A stretch of 64,000 nucleotides of DNA. It comes from Saprospiraceae bacterium (lineage in GTDB: Bacteria; Bacteroidota; Bacteroidia; Chitinophagales; Saprospiraceae). The position numbers were made by a program, and so were the translations under genes. Location of the stretch: positions 33,418 to 97,417 of the forward strand of contig JADLHA010000041.1 in NCBI GenBank assembly GCA_020848995.1, read 5' to 3'. The notes under the pieces were generated by a model. The model worked only from the letters and a program-made list of their open reading frames with translations. It was not told the origin of the DNA and searched no databases. Numbering within the stretch: the first letter of the stretch is position 1; each line of letters begins with the position of its first letter. Positions 45,350 to 53,653 of the stretch are shown here, piece by piece.

Positions 45350-45880
45350 TTAGTAAAAAACAAAGCCAACCTTTTCAAGAGATCTTCTGATCTTCTCCTC
45401 AGACAACTGCTTCCTCGCCCGTTTCACGGAACTGATCTGCATGCTATCGAAACGCTGAACTGCCAATGAGAGGTTAAGGACTTTGAGTTGCTGAGTATTC
45501 AAATCATCCATGGTACGACGCATAATTTCAGTATTCGTCTTACATGTTTGAGACAGGTCATCCACCCACTTCGTCAGCCGACCAACTTCCGCATTAAGAG
45601 TCAGAATCTCTTCAGCACTGGTGCTCAATTTTTGCTCCTGATCGTGAACCGCGTGCTCAAGCTCCTTCACCCGCACAGACTGCCTAAAAACAATACTGGA
45701 TAAGCTATCGCGATCGCCATACAAACCAACAATTAAATTCTGGCTGGAGGTAAGTCCTTGTTGCGCGCGTTGATATTCTGCCTGCAATCCTGCATGATCT
45801 TTTTCAAGCGCTTTGAATTTTTTTGAGGATACGCAAGAGGCCAGCAACCCTACAAGCGCGATCAAAAATATGTTTTTCAT
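45350..45880 (-). CDS. Small coiled-coil lipoprotein of unknown function
   Basis: This 176-aa product begins MKNIFLIALVGLLASCVSSKKF, with a lipobox at LLASC (Cys16), so it should be lipidated and held in a membrane of the envelope. Residues about 20-150 are heptad-rich and predicted to form coiled coil (ALEKDHAGLQAEYQRAQQGL, VKELEHAVHDQEQKL). The N-terminal part resembles the leader of OmpA-like lipoproteins of Bacteroidota that start CVSxKKF, but no peptidoglycan-binding OmpA domain follows. It lies 12 nt after the DUF3667-like gene, in the same operon, and ends at a good terminator. The function is not recognised. Confidence 0.72.
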   Translation of the reverse strand: MKNIFLIALVGLLASCVSSKKFKALEKDHAGLQAEYQRAQQGLTSSQNLIVGLYGDRDSLSSIVFRQSVRVKELEHAVHDQEQKLSTSAEEILTLNAEVGRLTKWVDDLSQTCKTNTEIMRRTMDDLNTQQLKVLNLSLAVQRFDSMQISSVKRARKQLSEEKIRRSLEKVGFVFY

Positions 45881-45892
45881 AATCAGTAAAAA

Positions 45893-46636
45893 CTATGTCG
45901 ATTGGTTAATCAAAATAATTTCATGAGTAAGAAGTATTGCATACTTCATGCCCAAATAAATCGCCAAAATAGTAATCAGGGACTTCCAAGTTGAGGCAAA
46001 AAGATCATTCTTCAACAACTTGTAGTTTAACAGGAATATAATGGTTAACTGCGCAATAAATATGAGGATCTTCTGGACGGGATAAAATGTTTGAAACCCC
46101 AAAGTAATCAAATGCATTGCAATTACCAGACACATCATTTGACCCAATAAAAATGTAATTGCAGTCACTATTTCTGCCATGTTAAAACTCATTGACCGGT
46201 TAAGCGCCTTGGTACAGGCGGTAAATATGGGAATGATAAGCAAAAAGTAAAGTTTTCCATACTCATTAATGATCTGATCAAGCAGTCTCTCAGAATCATC
46301 CAAATAAATATCTGTACCTAAAGACGTATAATTATAATGTGAAAGAAAAAAACTGATCCCCATATTGATAAACAAGTACTTGAACGGGGTATAATACTTG
46401 TCGCGATCTCCATGTATATATTCAAAAAGAAATTCAATGGGTCTTTGCCATAAGGCGTTAAAGGTTGGGAAGTACTTTCTGAAATTGATGACTTCCGAGA
46501 TTATTTTATCCAACAAAAAGGCAAGGGAGAGCCTGGATTTATAATGTGCCTGGCCACAATTACTGCAAAAGAGGCCTTTATCCATATAGCCGCATCTTTT
46601 GCACTGAAATTCGGTTTCAGAATTACTCCCTCCCAT
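45893..46636 (-). CDS. DUF3667-like zinc-ribbon membrane protein
   Basis: This 247-aa protein has an N-terminal zinc ribbon, CKRCGYMDKGLFCSNCGQ (two CxxC pairs, residues about 12-29), then a region with FPTFNALWQRPIEFLFEYIHGDRDKYYTPFKYLF, and four to five membrane segments (for example LYFLLIIPIFTAC, FLLGQMMCLVIAMHL, ILIFIAQLTIIFLL). This layout is that of the DUF3667 family found widely in Bacteroidota; its function is unknown. It is the first gene of a two-gene operon with the coiled-coil lipoprotein. No consensus promoter was found upstream. Confidence 0.75.
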   Translation of the reverse strand: MGGSNSETEFQCKRCGYMDKGLFCSNCGQAHYKSRLSLAFLLDKIISEVINFRKYFPTFNALWQRPIEFLFEYIHGDRDKYYTPFKYLFINMGISFFLSHYNYTSLGTDIYLDDSERLLDQIINEYGKLYFLLIIPIFTACTKALNRSMSFNMAEIVTAITFLLGQMMCLVIAMHLITLGFQTFYPVQKILIFIAQLTIIFLLNYKLLKNDLFASTWKSLITILAIYLGMKYAILLTHEIILINQST

Positions 46637-46973
46637 AATATCCCCGACAGGCTTACCTCAAAGTAATGGCTTAAAATAAAATCCCTTCATGATACTCAGT
46701 ACTTGAATTTTACACTTCGCAGAGTTCAGGCCCTACAATCAATGCAAACTTCAATGCAAAAAAACAAGTAACGTAAAATTTGTCAGTTATAATCATCCGT
46801 CATGCAAGCCGAAGGTATAAAGGCCCAAAACTCATAAATTTTTTTAATCAACCTCAGTCATTTAAAGCCGTTATAGGCTGTATTAAGATAAAAAACAACT
46901 CCCTAATTGATTGAACGCAATCAATTAGGGAGTAATCATCAAATTAAGGCTTTGCTTCTAAGCCGGGTACGCA
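46637..46973. other. 337-bp intergenic region
   Basis: Contains only the terminator of the 2077-aa gene (46898-46933) at its right side and an A/T-rich stretch upstream of the DUF3667-like gene, presumably its promoter. Near matches to the -7 box occur (reverse TTACTTTG at about 46656) but no exact one. Confidence 0.5.
46898..46933 (-). terminator. Strong Rho-independent terminator of the 2077-aa giant gene
   Basis: ACTCCCTAATTGATTG-AACG-CAATCAATTAGGGAGT is a perfect 16-bp stem with a 4-nt loop. On the reverse strand it is followed by TGTTTTTTATC, as expected for termination 41 nt after the stop codon. Confidence 0.92.
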
Positions 46974-49900
46974 TTAATCCAACAGCAACATTCTCTTTGT
47001 TGCGCTATGTCCGTTTGCATCGAGCTGGTAATACAACACGCTGCCGTATCCGAGCTCAGAACGCTTGACGATCACTTCGTTGGCGCCCTTAGCTCCCATC
47101 AAATCATACAAACGCACCAGTTTCCCGGTCAAATCGTAAATGCTAAGTGTTGCGGGGCTGGCTTCGGGCAAGTTGAACCGGATGACCGCCTCCTTTGCAA
47201 ACGGGTTAGGCGAATTCTGGAACAGTTCGAACACGCTGGTCTCAGAAACGCTGCCGTCCCGTCGAACCGCCAATCCAATGTCTCTTGGCTGCAGGCCAGC
47301 ATCGTAGGCCTCGGCCCGGGTGATCTCGGAATTGATGGTAACCAATTTAGAAACCGTTCCGTCGGCAAGTGCCCTGAATTTCAGGATAAACAACACTTGA
47401 TCTGCAGGGCAGGTTTTGCCCTCTTTCTCGTTCCAACTGGTTGAAAGAAGACCATCGCCAACGCGCTGCGTACCAAAATTGCTGACATCCAGCGACAATG
47501 CACCTGGTTCAAAACCCTCATACGCCAATGCGTCCTGGTCAAAACGCAGTGTAAACTGATAGGCAGCAATGCTTTTGAAATTAGACGAAAGGACAGCCAT
47601 GTTATAGACTTCCCCGGCTACCAGCACGCCCTCTTCAATTTCAAGAGAAAGCTTTTCTCCGGAACGGCTGGAGCTGCCCACCGCATTCCTTCCCCGAACG
47701 GTATTGTTTACATCGCCAATCTTGATCGCCACAAAGTCTTCGACGACCTCCTGAGCTGCAGTCATGGGTACGACCGCTTGCCTTGGAGCATTCCAGGGTT
47801 CCTTTGGATTATCGAATATAAATTTCGATGGAACGAACGTCCAGCTCTCGGATTTAGAAAACTTATCTACGACGCCAAGGATTAACTTGCGCAGTTCGGA
47901 TATGTCAGAGGTAGACACTGTTTTGCTGGCATTCACGTCAGCAGCAAGCAGTTTATACGGACTATTCAGTTCTTCCAAACCAAGCAGATGGCGCTGAATT
48001 TTCACGATATCTGCTGTCGTCACTCCGTTCAGTGGATCGTCGTTTCGACCCGGCTTGATGACGTACTCTCTGGAAACGCCCCACAGGAGCTGGCCAAAGA
48101 AGTATTTGCCGTTATTGGAAGTGATCATTTGCTTCTTCATCACTGCAGATTCAAACAACTGCACATCCGCATCTTGTGTTTCCTCGTTGCTCTGGGTGCG
48201 GAGTTCTCCGCTGATCTTACCGTACGAGCCAACATCCGGACATACGTTATTGGGATCCTGGACGACCAGAGTCGTCTGGCAACAATCCTCATTTCCTTCC
48301 TCGTCTTCAACGCAAATGACGACCGGAATGATGAGTTCGTCGTTGACGCGATTGTTTACGAAATCCTCGCAGCAGATGGTAAGGCTGTCGCTATCGTAGT
48401 CGCCGAAATAAATGTGCAAGTCCTCGGGTGCAGTACAGTTGTCGTAGCTGCCTGCATCAAAGTCTTTTGCCCAAAGGGTAACGCAACCACTGGCAGGCAT
48501 TACGGTGGTGATCAGGCCCACGTGGCAATAAGGTGTAGGCGCCTTGCAGTCTTTGATCTCAAAGAGCTGGCAGTTGATGCCTATGTTGCCGCAACCGTCC
48601 TCTACATGCCAGCAGATCTTGTGCACACCCACCGGATAGTTACCGCTCGCATCGAAAGGATTCCCTGGGAAATCAGCCTGCGGATTGTCGTTGAATTTTG
48701 GCGCGCGCCCAGCAGCAAATTCCTTTTGGGTTAGCGGGCCTACGATGAAATCGAATCCCGGGTATTTGCCTTTTCCGTCGTTGAATGCGTCGATTTTATA
48801 CTCGTAGAACAACCAATCGAGCGGACTGCAATCGTCAGTTGCCGTTGCTGTCAGGGTCATGTGGCCGAAGCATACTCCATTGGTTTTGGTAGCGGGTTCA
48901 CAGTCGCCGATGCTTACGCTGACCACCGGTTTGATTTTATCTGAAACCTTGATGATCTGCAGATATTCCCAACGACCTCTGTTCAGATCGAGGTTCGGGT
49001 CGTACTGACACCAATCGATAACCGTCCAGTGGCGAAGGACTTTGAAGCACGCATCGGGTTCAATGGTAAACACTTCGTCGAAATACTCAATGCTGATCAG
49101 GGCGCAAAGGTCGTCTGCATTGTTTTCAATCACAGGGCGGCCCAGGGCCGGATTGTCGGGGCTGATATCGGCCCCGCAGCCTGCAAGGGTCGTTGCCTGT
49201 CCTGTGCAATTGCCCGGCCAGCTGATGTCATCTGTTCCATCGCAGTCGTCTTCCCGGTTGATGTAAAACGGATCGCAGTCGACCACCCAGATCGTTTGGG
49301 TTTGTGTCACGCTGATGTTATTCGGGCCACGGGCTACAACTGTGCGCGTCAACTGGCCCTGGCCGCATTCGCGGTTGTCGTTGACAGAGATGCTGAAGTT
49401 GGTACCGCAGGCGCCAAGTACCGTACCGTCGAAGCCCCAGGTGAGTTCATACTTGCGGTCGGCATGTGCCGTATCAAAGAGCACCTGATAGTACTCGCAT
49501 GCGCGATTCCATGCCGGTGGGTTTGCGGGGGGTGCACCCGGAACGAAACCAGGGTATCCGGTGATGTCGTTGCGCACGCAATAGTTATGACATACGAGGT
49601 CGCGGGTGACCACTTTCTTTCTCGCTGACAGGTCGTTAACCACCCTACCGAAGGTCGGGTCGTTGGGGTCTGTCAGTTTTTCGACGTCGAACCAGAACCA
49701 GCAGCTCACTACGATGTTTGGCGGTGCCACCACCGTAGGTACGCTCTTGTCCTGAACCTCCACTTCGATCATGCAATCGCTGAACCGGTTGAACAGGTTG
49801 CCGCCCGGGTTCATCCGGGTTGGAGCAATCGGCCCAACGCCCGGCTCGCGGTCAAACACCCGCAAAACCACCATGATCGTATTGCCCACGTCGGTGCAGC

Positions 49901-52900
49901 AGAATTTCACGTGGTCGTCAAAGTAAATTTGATTTCCTTCTAAAATTGCGTTGTCGTCACCATTAATTCCGGCGCAATTGGTTCCGTTATCCGGTTGAGC
50001 TGTATTGCTTCCATTGTTCGTACCCCGCAGGTGTTCCATGCGAATGACCTTAAAGAAGACGTGATGTGAGCAGTTGTCAAAACTGCCCTGGTCGAGGTCA
50101 TTTGCAAAAATCTTGGCAAAGTTCTCGCCCGGCGATTGGTTTCCGTTGATCGAAACGACGGTTCTCTGGTCACATACCGCTACCGGCGGAACGTTGTCCT
50201 GTACGTTTACGGCAACGCGTTTGCGGGTGATGCTACCGCAACAATCTTCTGCGATGATGTACACGCTCCATTCACCGGGTTCCATATCTACGATGATGAA
50301 TCCAGCCTCGTCGTTGCCCAAAATGGTTCCCGTTTCGGATTCGAGCGAATAGTGAAGTTCATTCGAGCAATTGTCGATCAGCCATGGCTTTGGAACTTCC
50401 CATCTCCCGGTACAAGTCCAAACATCCATGTTGACAACAATGGTATCGGGATACAAGACCTCGGGACCTTCCCGGTCAATGACTTTAATGACCTGGTTAT
50501 GGCCGCCGATGTCGCTCGAACACCAGTCGAGCACCGTCCATTGGCGAAGAACTTTATAGCATCCAATGGGCCCGGCATCGCAGCCTGGGCGAGCAATGTC
50601 AATGATAATATCCTGAAAAGTCACGCCCAAATTCGAGCAGCCGCTGCCGGTGGGATAGCCCGTACCGTGCCACTGAACAATTTCATCCGGGCCCCAGCAG
50701 ACCGGATTGTTGGGTCTCCAGTTCGGATGTGCGGGCCAATAGATGGGCCATGGGCTCGGATGACCAATGTAGAGCCCTGTATCCAGACAATTCCAGCCAA
50801 GCGTCCTGGGAAGACGCTCTCCCGCCAAATCGCCGGTTGGGCTGGGCAGGAAGCCACCCGTGGCAAACCAGTGGGCAGAGTCGAGCAGGTAGCCATCCAC
50901 GCAATATGGGTAAGGCAGGTAATGCGGAGAATAATCTTTGGTGTTGATCTTTCCGTCACAAGCCAATGCGGGGCTTTCGATGTCGTCGAAGTTAAGTGGA
51001 ACGTCAATAGATGAAAGGGTTGCAAGGCTTACGGTAATGGTCTGGACGCATTGATCCTTATTGCCGTAGGCATCTTCGGCCGTCCAGGTGCGCACAATGA
51101 GCTCTTCATATCCAGCTGCACAGCCCCCCTGGGTCACGTTGTCGCGGTAGGTCAGGGAATAGCCTCCGCAATTTTCGTCAACACCCGGTATGCCCATATA
51201 AGCTGGTGAGGTCGGAGTGGTGCCACAAACGACGCAGGTGTCTCGTGCACAAGTTAAAATTGGAGGCAATTTATCCTCTACGATGGCAGACCCCCAGCAG
51301 GAATTGCCGGTTTCCGTATCGATAACCGTGACCATGATCTTGCGACCGATGTCCTGGACGCTTACCTGTGCACCTGGCACATTGGGCTGGCGGTCAATGA
51401 CCACGTTGGTGATCCAATCCCGCAACTCGATGGTGTAATCATCAAAACAATGGTAGGGTCCCCCGGTCAGGATCTCATCTGCAGAAATCGTTGCAAAACA
51501 GTTCTCGTCGAGGCTCACCTGGATCAGGTCGTGGCATGCCAGGTGATCAACCGGGTTTTGGAATTCGTTTACGCAGACCTCAAACTCGCAGGTTGCTGTA
51601 TTGCCGGAGGCATCGGTTGCTTCATAACAAAGGGTAACGCAGCCAATCGGGAAATAGCATCCCGGACCGTAGGGTTGGCCACAGGTTTGAATAACAGGTA
51701 CCATATTGTCAGAAGACGGGAAGCTATAGCGGATATTTCCAACGAATTGCTGGTTGCCAGATGTTGCAAGACCTCCTCCCTGACCGAAGAGCCCAGTCCC
51801 GTATACGCACGACATGGGTGGATTCTTCAAAATGGCCAAATTGGCATCGCCCCAGGGGGTGCCGGCTTGAGTACAGCCTCCACTGCTCCAATACATTCCT
51901 CCCTGGCCCAGAATGCCTGCAATGTATATACCTCGGATTTCTCCGGGCTGAATGACCGGGCAACCCCCTCGGATGGTATCATAAGTTACACCTGTACAGG
52001 TAGAATTTTGAACGACGTTGACCGTCCGGAGGTCTATGTAAACACGCGCAGGAGGAGGGAAGGTGCCTCCAGTACCGGGCACCCAAACGCCACTGTTGCA
52101 GCGGGTCCAGGAAGCCCTGTTGAAGCGCACTGGAACGTGACTGCCGGGCGCTGTAGTGTACCATACCGTAGCTGTGTCCATATTTCTCCAATGAACATCG
52201 ATGCCGTGGAAAATGATAGCCTGAGTACCAATATTTTGTATGTCCCACATGTTTCCACCGTAGAAACCTGGATTCCAGACAATATTGGGGGAAACCTGGC
52301 AACCTGGGGCAATGCGCTCCGCACCAGTTCGGATGAGCCCCGAAGGGCAGTCGTCCATTGCCATAAATGGGGGAGCATCCCAGCTTGCTTCGCATTCACC
52401 TGGACCCAGGTTTATGATGACCGCTTTGGGGCAGCCGATGATCACGGGTGGATTATCGTCTCCAACGGTGATTTCCTGAGTGGCCGTTATTTCCTGGCAA
52501 TTGTATTTATTGTAGCTGGTCCATACGATGTGGTGCGTTCCATAGGGCAGCACTACTGAACCCCCGCACAAGCCCGTAAGATCGTTGACCGCCCGAAGGT
52601 TGGACTGGGGGATGGTCAGTTCGACGTCGACCCAGCTGTCTCCACAAAATGGGTGGGCGGTTCCATTGGTTATCAAGGAATTCGGAAGGGTTTTCCATCT
52701 GAGTCCCCCTTGTGCCTGGAGGTTGAAGTCGCAAAACGACATGGTGCAGGTGCTGGTGACCGTTTCACAGTCAATGCCCCCAACGCGGCAGATGATGTTG
52801 CCGTCTTCGTCAACCAGGACAATGTCTTCAAACGGTCTGGAACTCAAGTCGCCTACAGCCGTCATTTTAATGGTGACATCTGCACAACCCGCCTCGGGAA

Positions 52901-53207
52901 CGATGCCAAAGTCAATGGCCATGCTGTCCAGGTGAAATTCGCCCGAGCCGGGAGGAAACTCGATGAACTGGAAGTCAAAGTGCCGGTTGATGATTTGAGG
53001 TGCTGCATTGGGGTCCGGATAACAGCCACAGTCCGGAGCGATCAACTCAGGACAATCCAGCTGAATCGGCGCCAGGCATGCCCCCAGATTGCTGCTTTGA
53101 GGTGGGAACGGAGCAAAGCTACAGGAATAGCCCTGCCCGTTAACATTTGTAGCGCCACAAATGAGCAGCACCCAGAAGAGGAAAGACAAGTTTTTGCGAT
53201 ACTTCAT
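46974..53207 (-). CDS. Giant secreted HYR-type protein, 2077 aa, with dockerin-like, cohesin-like and T9SS domains (paralogue D)
   Basis: The largest member of the island starts MKYRKNLSFLFWVLLICGATNVNGQ (signal peptide). It has an N-terminal region not seen in A-C (residues about 25-560), containing a clear HYR-type domain (NPPVIIGCPKAVIINLGPGECEASW) and a beta domain rich in Gly/Asn/Trp. Then come the shared module ending CWGSAIVEDKLPPILTC, the Cys-rich Ig/HYR-like series, GKISGELRTQSNEETQDA (carboxypeptidase-regulatory-like), the dockerin-like pair (NGVTTADIVKIQRHLLG; AADVNASKTVSTSDISELRK), a cohesin-like domain (YNMAVLSSNFKSIAAYQFTLRF) and the tail (LFQNSPNPFAKEAVIRFNL). It has its own strong terminator and a possible ~250-nt leader, so it is transcribed apart from A-C. 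Confidence 0.85.
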   Translation of the reverse strand: MKYRKNLSFLFWVLLICGATNVNGQGYSCSFAPFPPQSSNLGACLAPIQLDCPELIAPDCGCYPDPNAAPQIINRHFDFQFIEFPPGSGEFHLDSMAIDFGIVPEAGCADVTIKMTAVGDLSSRPFEDIVLVDEDGNIICRVGGIDCETVTSTCTMSFCDFNLQAQGGLRWKTLPNSLITNGTAHPFCGDSWVDVELTIPQSNLRAVNDLTGLCGGSVVLPYGTHHIVWTSYNKYNCQEITATQEITVGDDNPPVIIGCPKAVIINLGPGECEASWDAPPFMAMDDCPSGLIRTGAERIAPGCQVSPNIVWNPGFYGGNMWDIQNIGTQAIIFHGIDVHWRNMDTATVWYTTAPGSHVPVRFNRASWTRCNSGVWVPGTGGTFPPPARVYIDLRTVNVVQNSTCTGVTYDTIRGGCPVIQPGEIRGIYIAGILGQGGMYWSSGGCTQAGTPWGDANLAILKNPPMSCVYGTGLFGQGGGLATSGNQQFVGNIRYSFPSSDNMVPVIQTCGQPYGPGCYFPIGCVTLCYEATDASGNTATCEFEVCVNEFQNPVDHLACHDLIQVSLDENCFATISADEILTGGPYHCFDDYTIELRDWITNVVIDRQPNVPGAQVSVQDIGRKIMVTVIDTETGNSCWGSAIVEDKLPPILTCARDTCVVCGTTPTSPAYMGIPGVDENCGGYSLTYRDNVTQGGCAAGYEELIVRTWTAEDAYGNKDQCVQTITVSLATLSSIDVPLNFDDIESPALACDGKINTKDYSPHYLPYPYCVDGYLLDSAHWFATGGFLPSPTGDLAGERLPRTLGWNCLDTGLYIGHPSPWPIYWPAHPNWRPNNPVCWGPDEIVQWHGTGYPTGSGCSNLGVTFQDIIIDIARPGCDAGPIGCYKVLRQWTVLDWCSSDIGGHNQVIKVIDREGPEVLYPDTIVVNMDVWTCTGRWEVPKPWLIDNCSNELHYSLESETGTILGNDEAGFIIVDMEPGEWSVYIIAEDCCGSITRKRVAVNVQDNVPPVAVCDQRTVVSINGNQSPGENFAKIFANDLDQGSFDNCSHHVFFKVIRMEHLRGTNNGSNTAQPDNGTNCAGINGDDNAILEGNQIYFDDHVKFCCTDVGNTIMVVLRVFDREPGVGPIAPTRMNPGGNLFNRFSDCMIEVEVQDKSVPTVVAPPNIVVSCWFWFDVEKLTDPNDPTFGRVVNDLSARKKVVTRDLVCHNYCVRNDITGYPGFVPGAPPANPPAWNRACEYYQVLFDTAHADRKYELTWGFDGTVLGACGTNFSISVNDNRECGQGQLTRTVVARGPNNISVTQTQTIWVVDCDPFYINREDDCDGTDDISWPGNCTGQATTLAGCGADISPDNPALGRPVIENNADDLCALISIEYFDEVFTIEPDACFKVLRHWTVIDWCQYDPNLDLNRGRWEYLQIIKVSDKIKPVVSVSIGDCEPATKTNGVCFGHMTLTATATDDCSPLDWLFYEYKIDAFNDGKGKYPGFDFIVGPLTQKEFAAGRAPKFNDNPQADFPGNPFDASGNYPVGVHKICWHVEDGCGNIGINCQLFEIKDCKAPTPYCHVGLITTVMPASGCVTLWAKDFDAGSYDNCTAPEDLHIYFGDYDSDSLTICCEDFVNNRVNDELIIPVVICVEDEEGNEDCCQTTLVVQDPNNVCPDVGSYGKISGELRTQSNEETQDADVQLFESAVMKKQMITSNNGKYFFGQLLWGVSREYVIKPGRNDDPLNGVTTADIVKIQRHLLGLEELNSPYKLLAADVNASKTVSTSDISELRKLILGVVDKFSKSESWTFVPSKFIFDNPKEPWNAPRQAVVPMTAAQEVVEDFVAIKIGDVNNTVRGRNAVGSSSRSGEKLSLEIEEGVLVAGEVYNMAVLSSNFKSIAAYQFTLRFDQDALAYEGFEPGALSLDVSNFGTQRVGDGLLSTSWNEKEGKTCPADQVLFILKFRALADGTVSKLVTINSEITRAEAYDAGLQPRDIGLAVRRDGSVSETSVFELFQNSPNPFAKEAVIRFNLPEASPATLSIYDLTGKLVRLYDLMGAKGANEVIVKRSELGYGSVLYYQLDANGHSATKRMLLLD

Positions 53208-53653
53208 AGGTCAGAGATTGGTCTTATAGCAAAAAGCACGGGAACGCATACACTCAGGCTACCCCACAGCAACCGGCCACAGCGCTTGCACTGTGTCCCG
53301 ACACCTGCGGAAAGTCTAGCAGAACCTAAAGCTGGACCAACCCTACCTTTCTGACGCTCAACGCCTTAAGTCGCAATCTTGGACGATTTTAGGAATGCGC
53401 TTCGCTTTTCTTGCTTCGTCCGTGAACCTTGAGTTTTCGTTACCTCACTTCTTTTCAATCAGCAAAAATAGATGAACTCCATAGATTACCAAACATTTGC
53501 GCAAATTTTTTGGGGTATATTTTGAAATGATTTATATATAAACAATAATTCTATGTGAGAGGACAACCATCCAGCCCGGAAACTCCAAAAAGCAGGCAAC
53601 CTTTACAGCAGGATCTTCGTATCTTTATAAAATGCCAACATCCCTGATTTTCA
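53208..53653. other. 446-bp divergent intergenic region
   Basis: Lies between the 2077-aa gene (reverse) and the nine-repeat gene (forward). A perfect reverse promoter box is at 53463-53470, implying a leader of about 250 nt for the 2077-aa gene. On the forward strand a near match, TATCTTTA (53620-53627), lies about 26 nt before ATG 53654. The stretch 53490-53560 is very A/T-rich. No gene or structured RNA was recognised. Confidence 0.5.
53463..53470 (-). promoter_or_regulatory. Possible promoter -7 box of the 2077-aa gene (TATTTTTG)
   Basis: A perfect TAnnTTTG match on the reverse strand, 255 nt upstream of the start codon. It is the only exact match in the intergenic region on this strand. 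Confidence 0.4.

Noticed and set aside
50136-52559. Long forward ORFs (292 and 369 aa) opposite the 2077-aa gene
   Set aside because: Shadow frames with no recognisable domains or promoter; the reverse frame is a coherent multidomain secreted protein.
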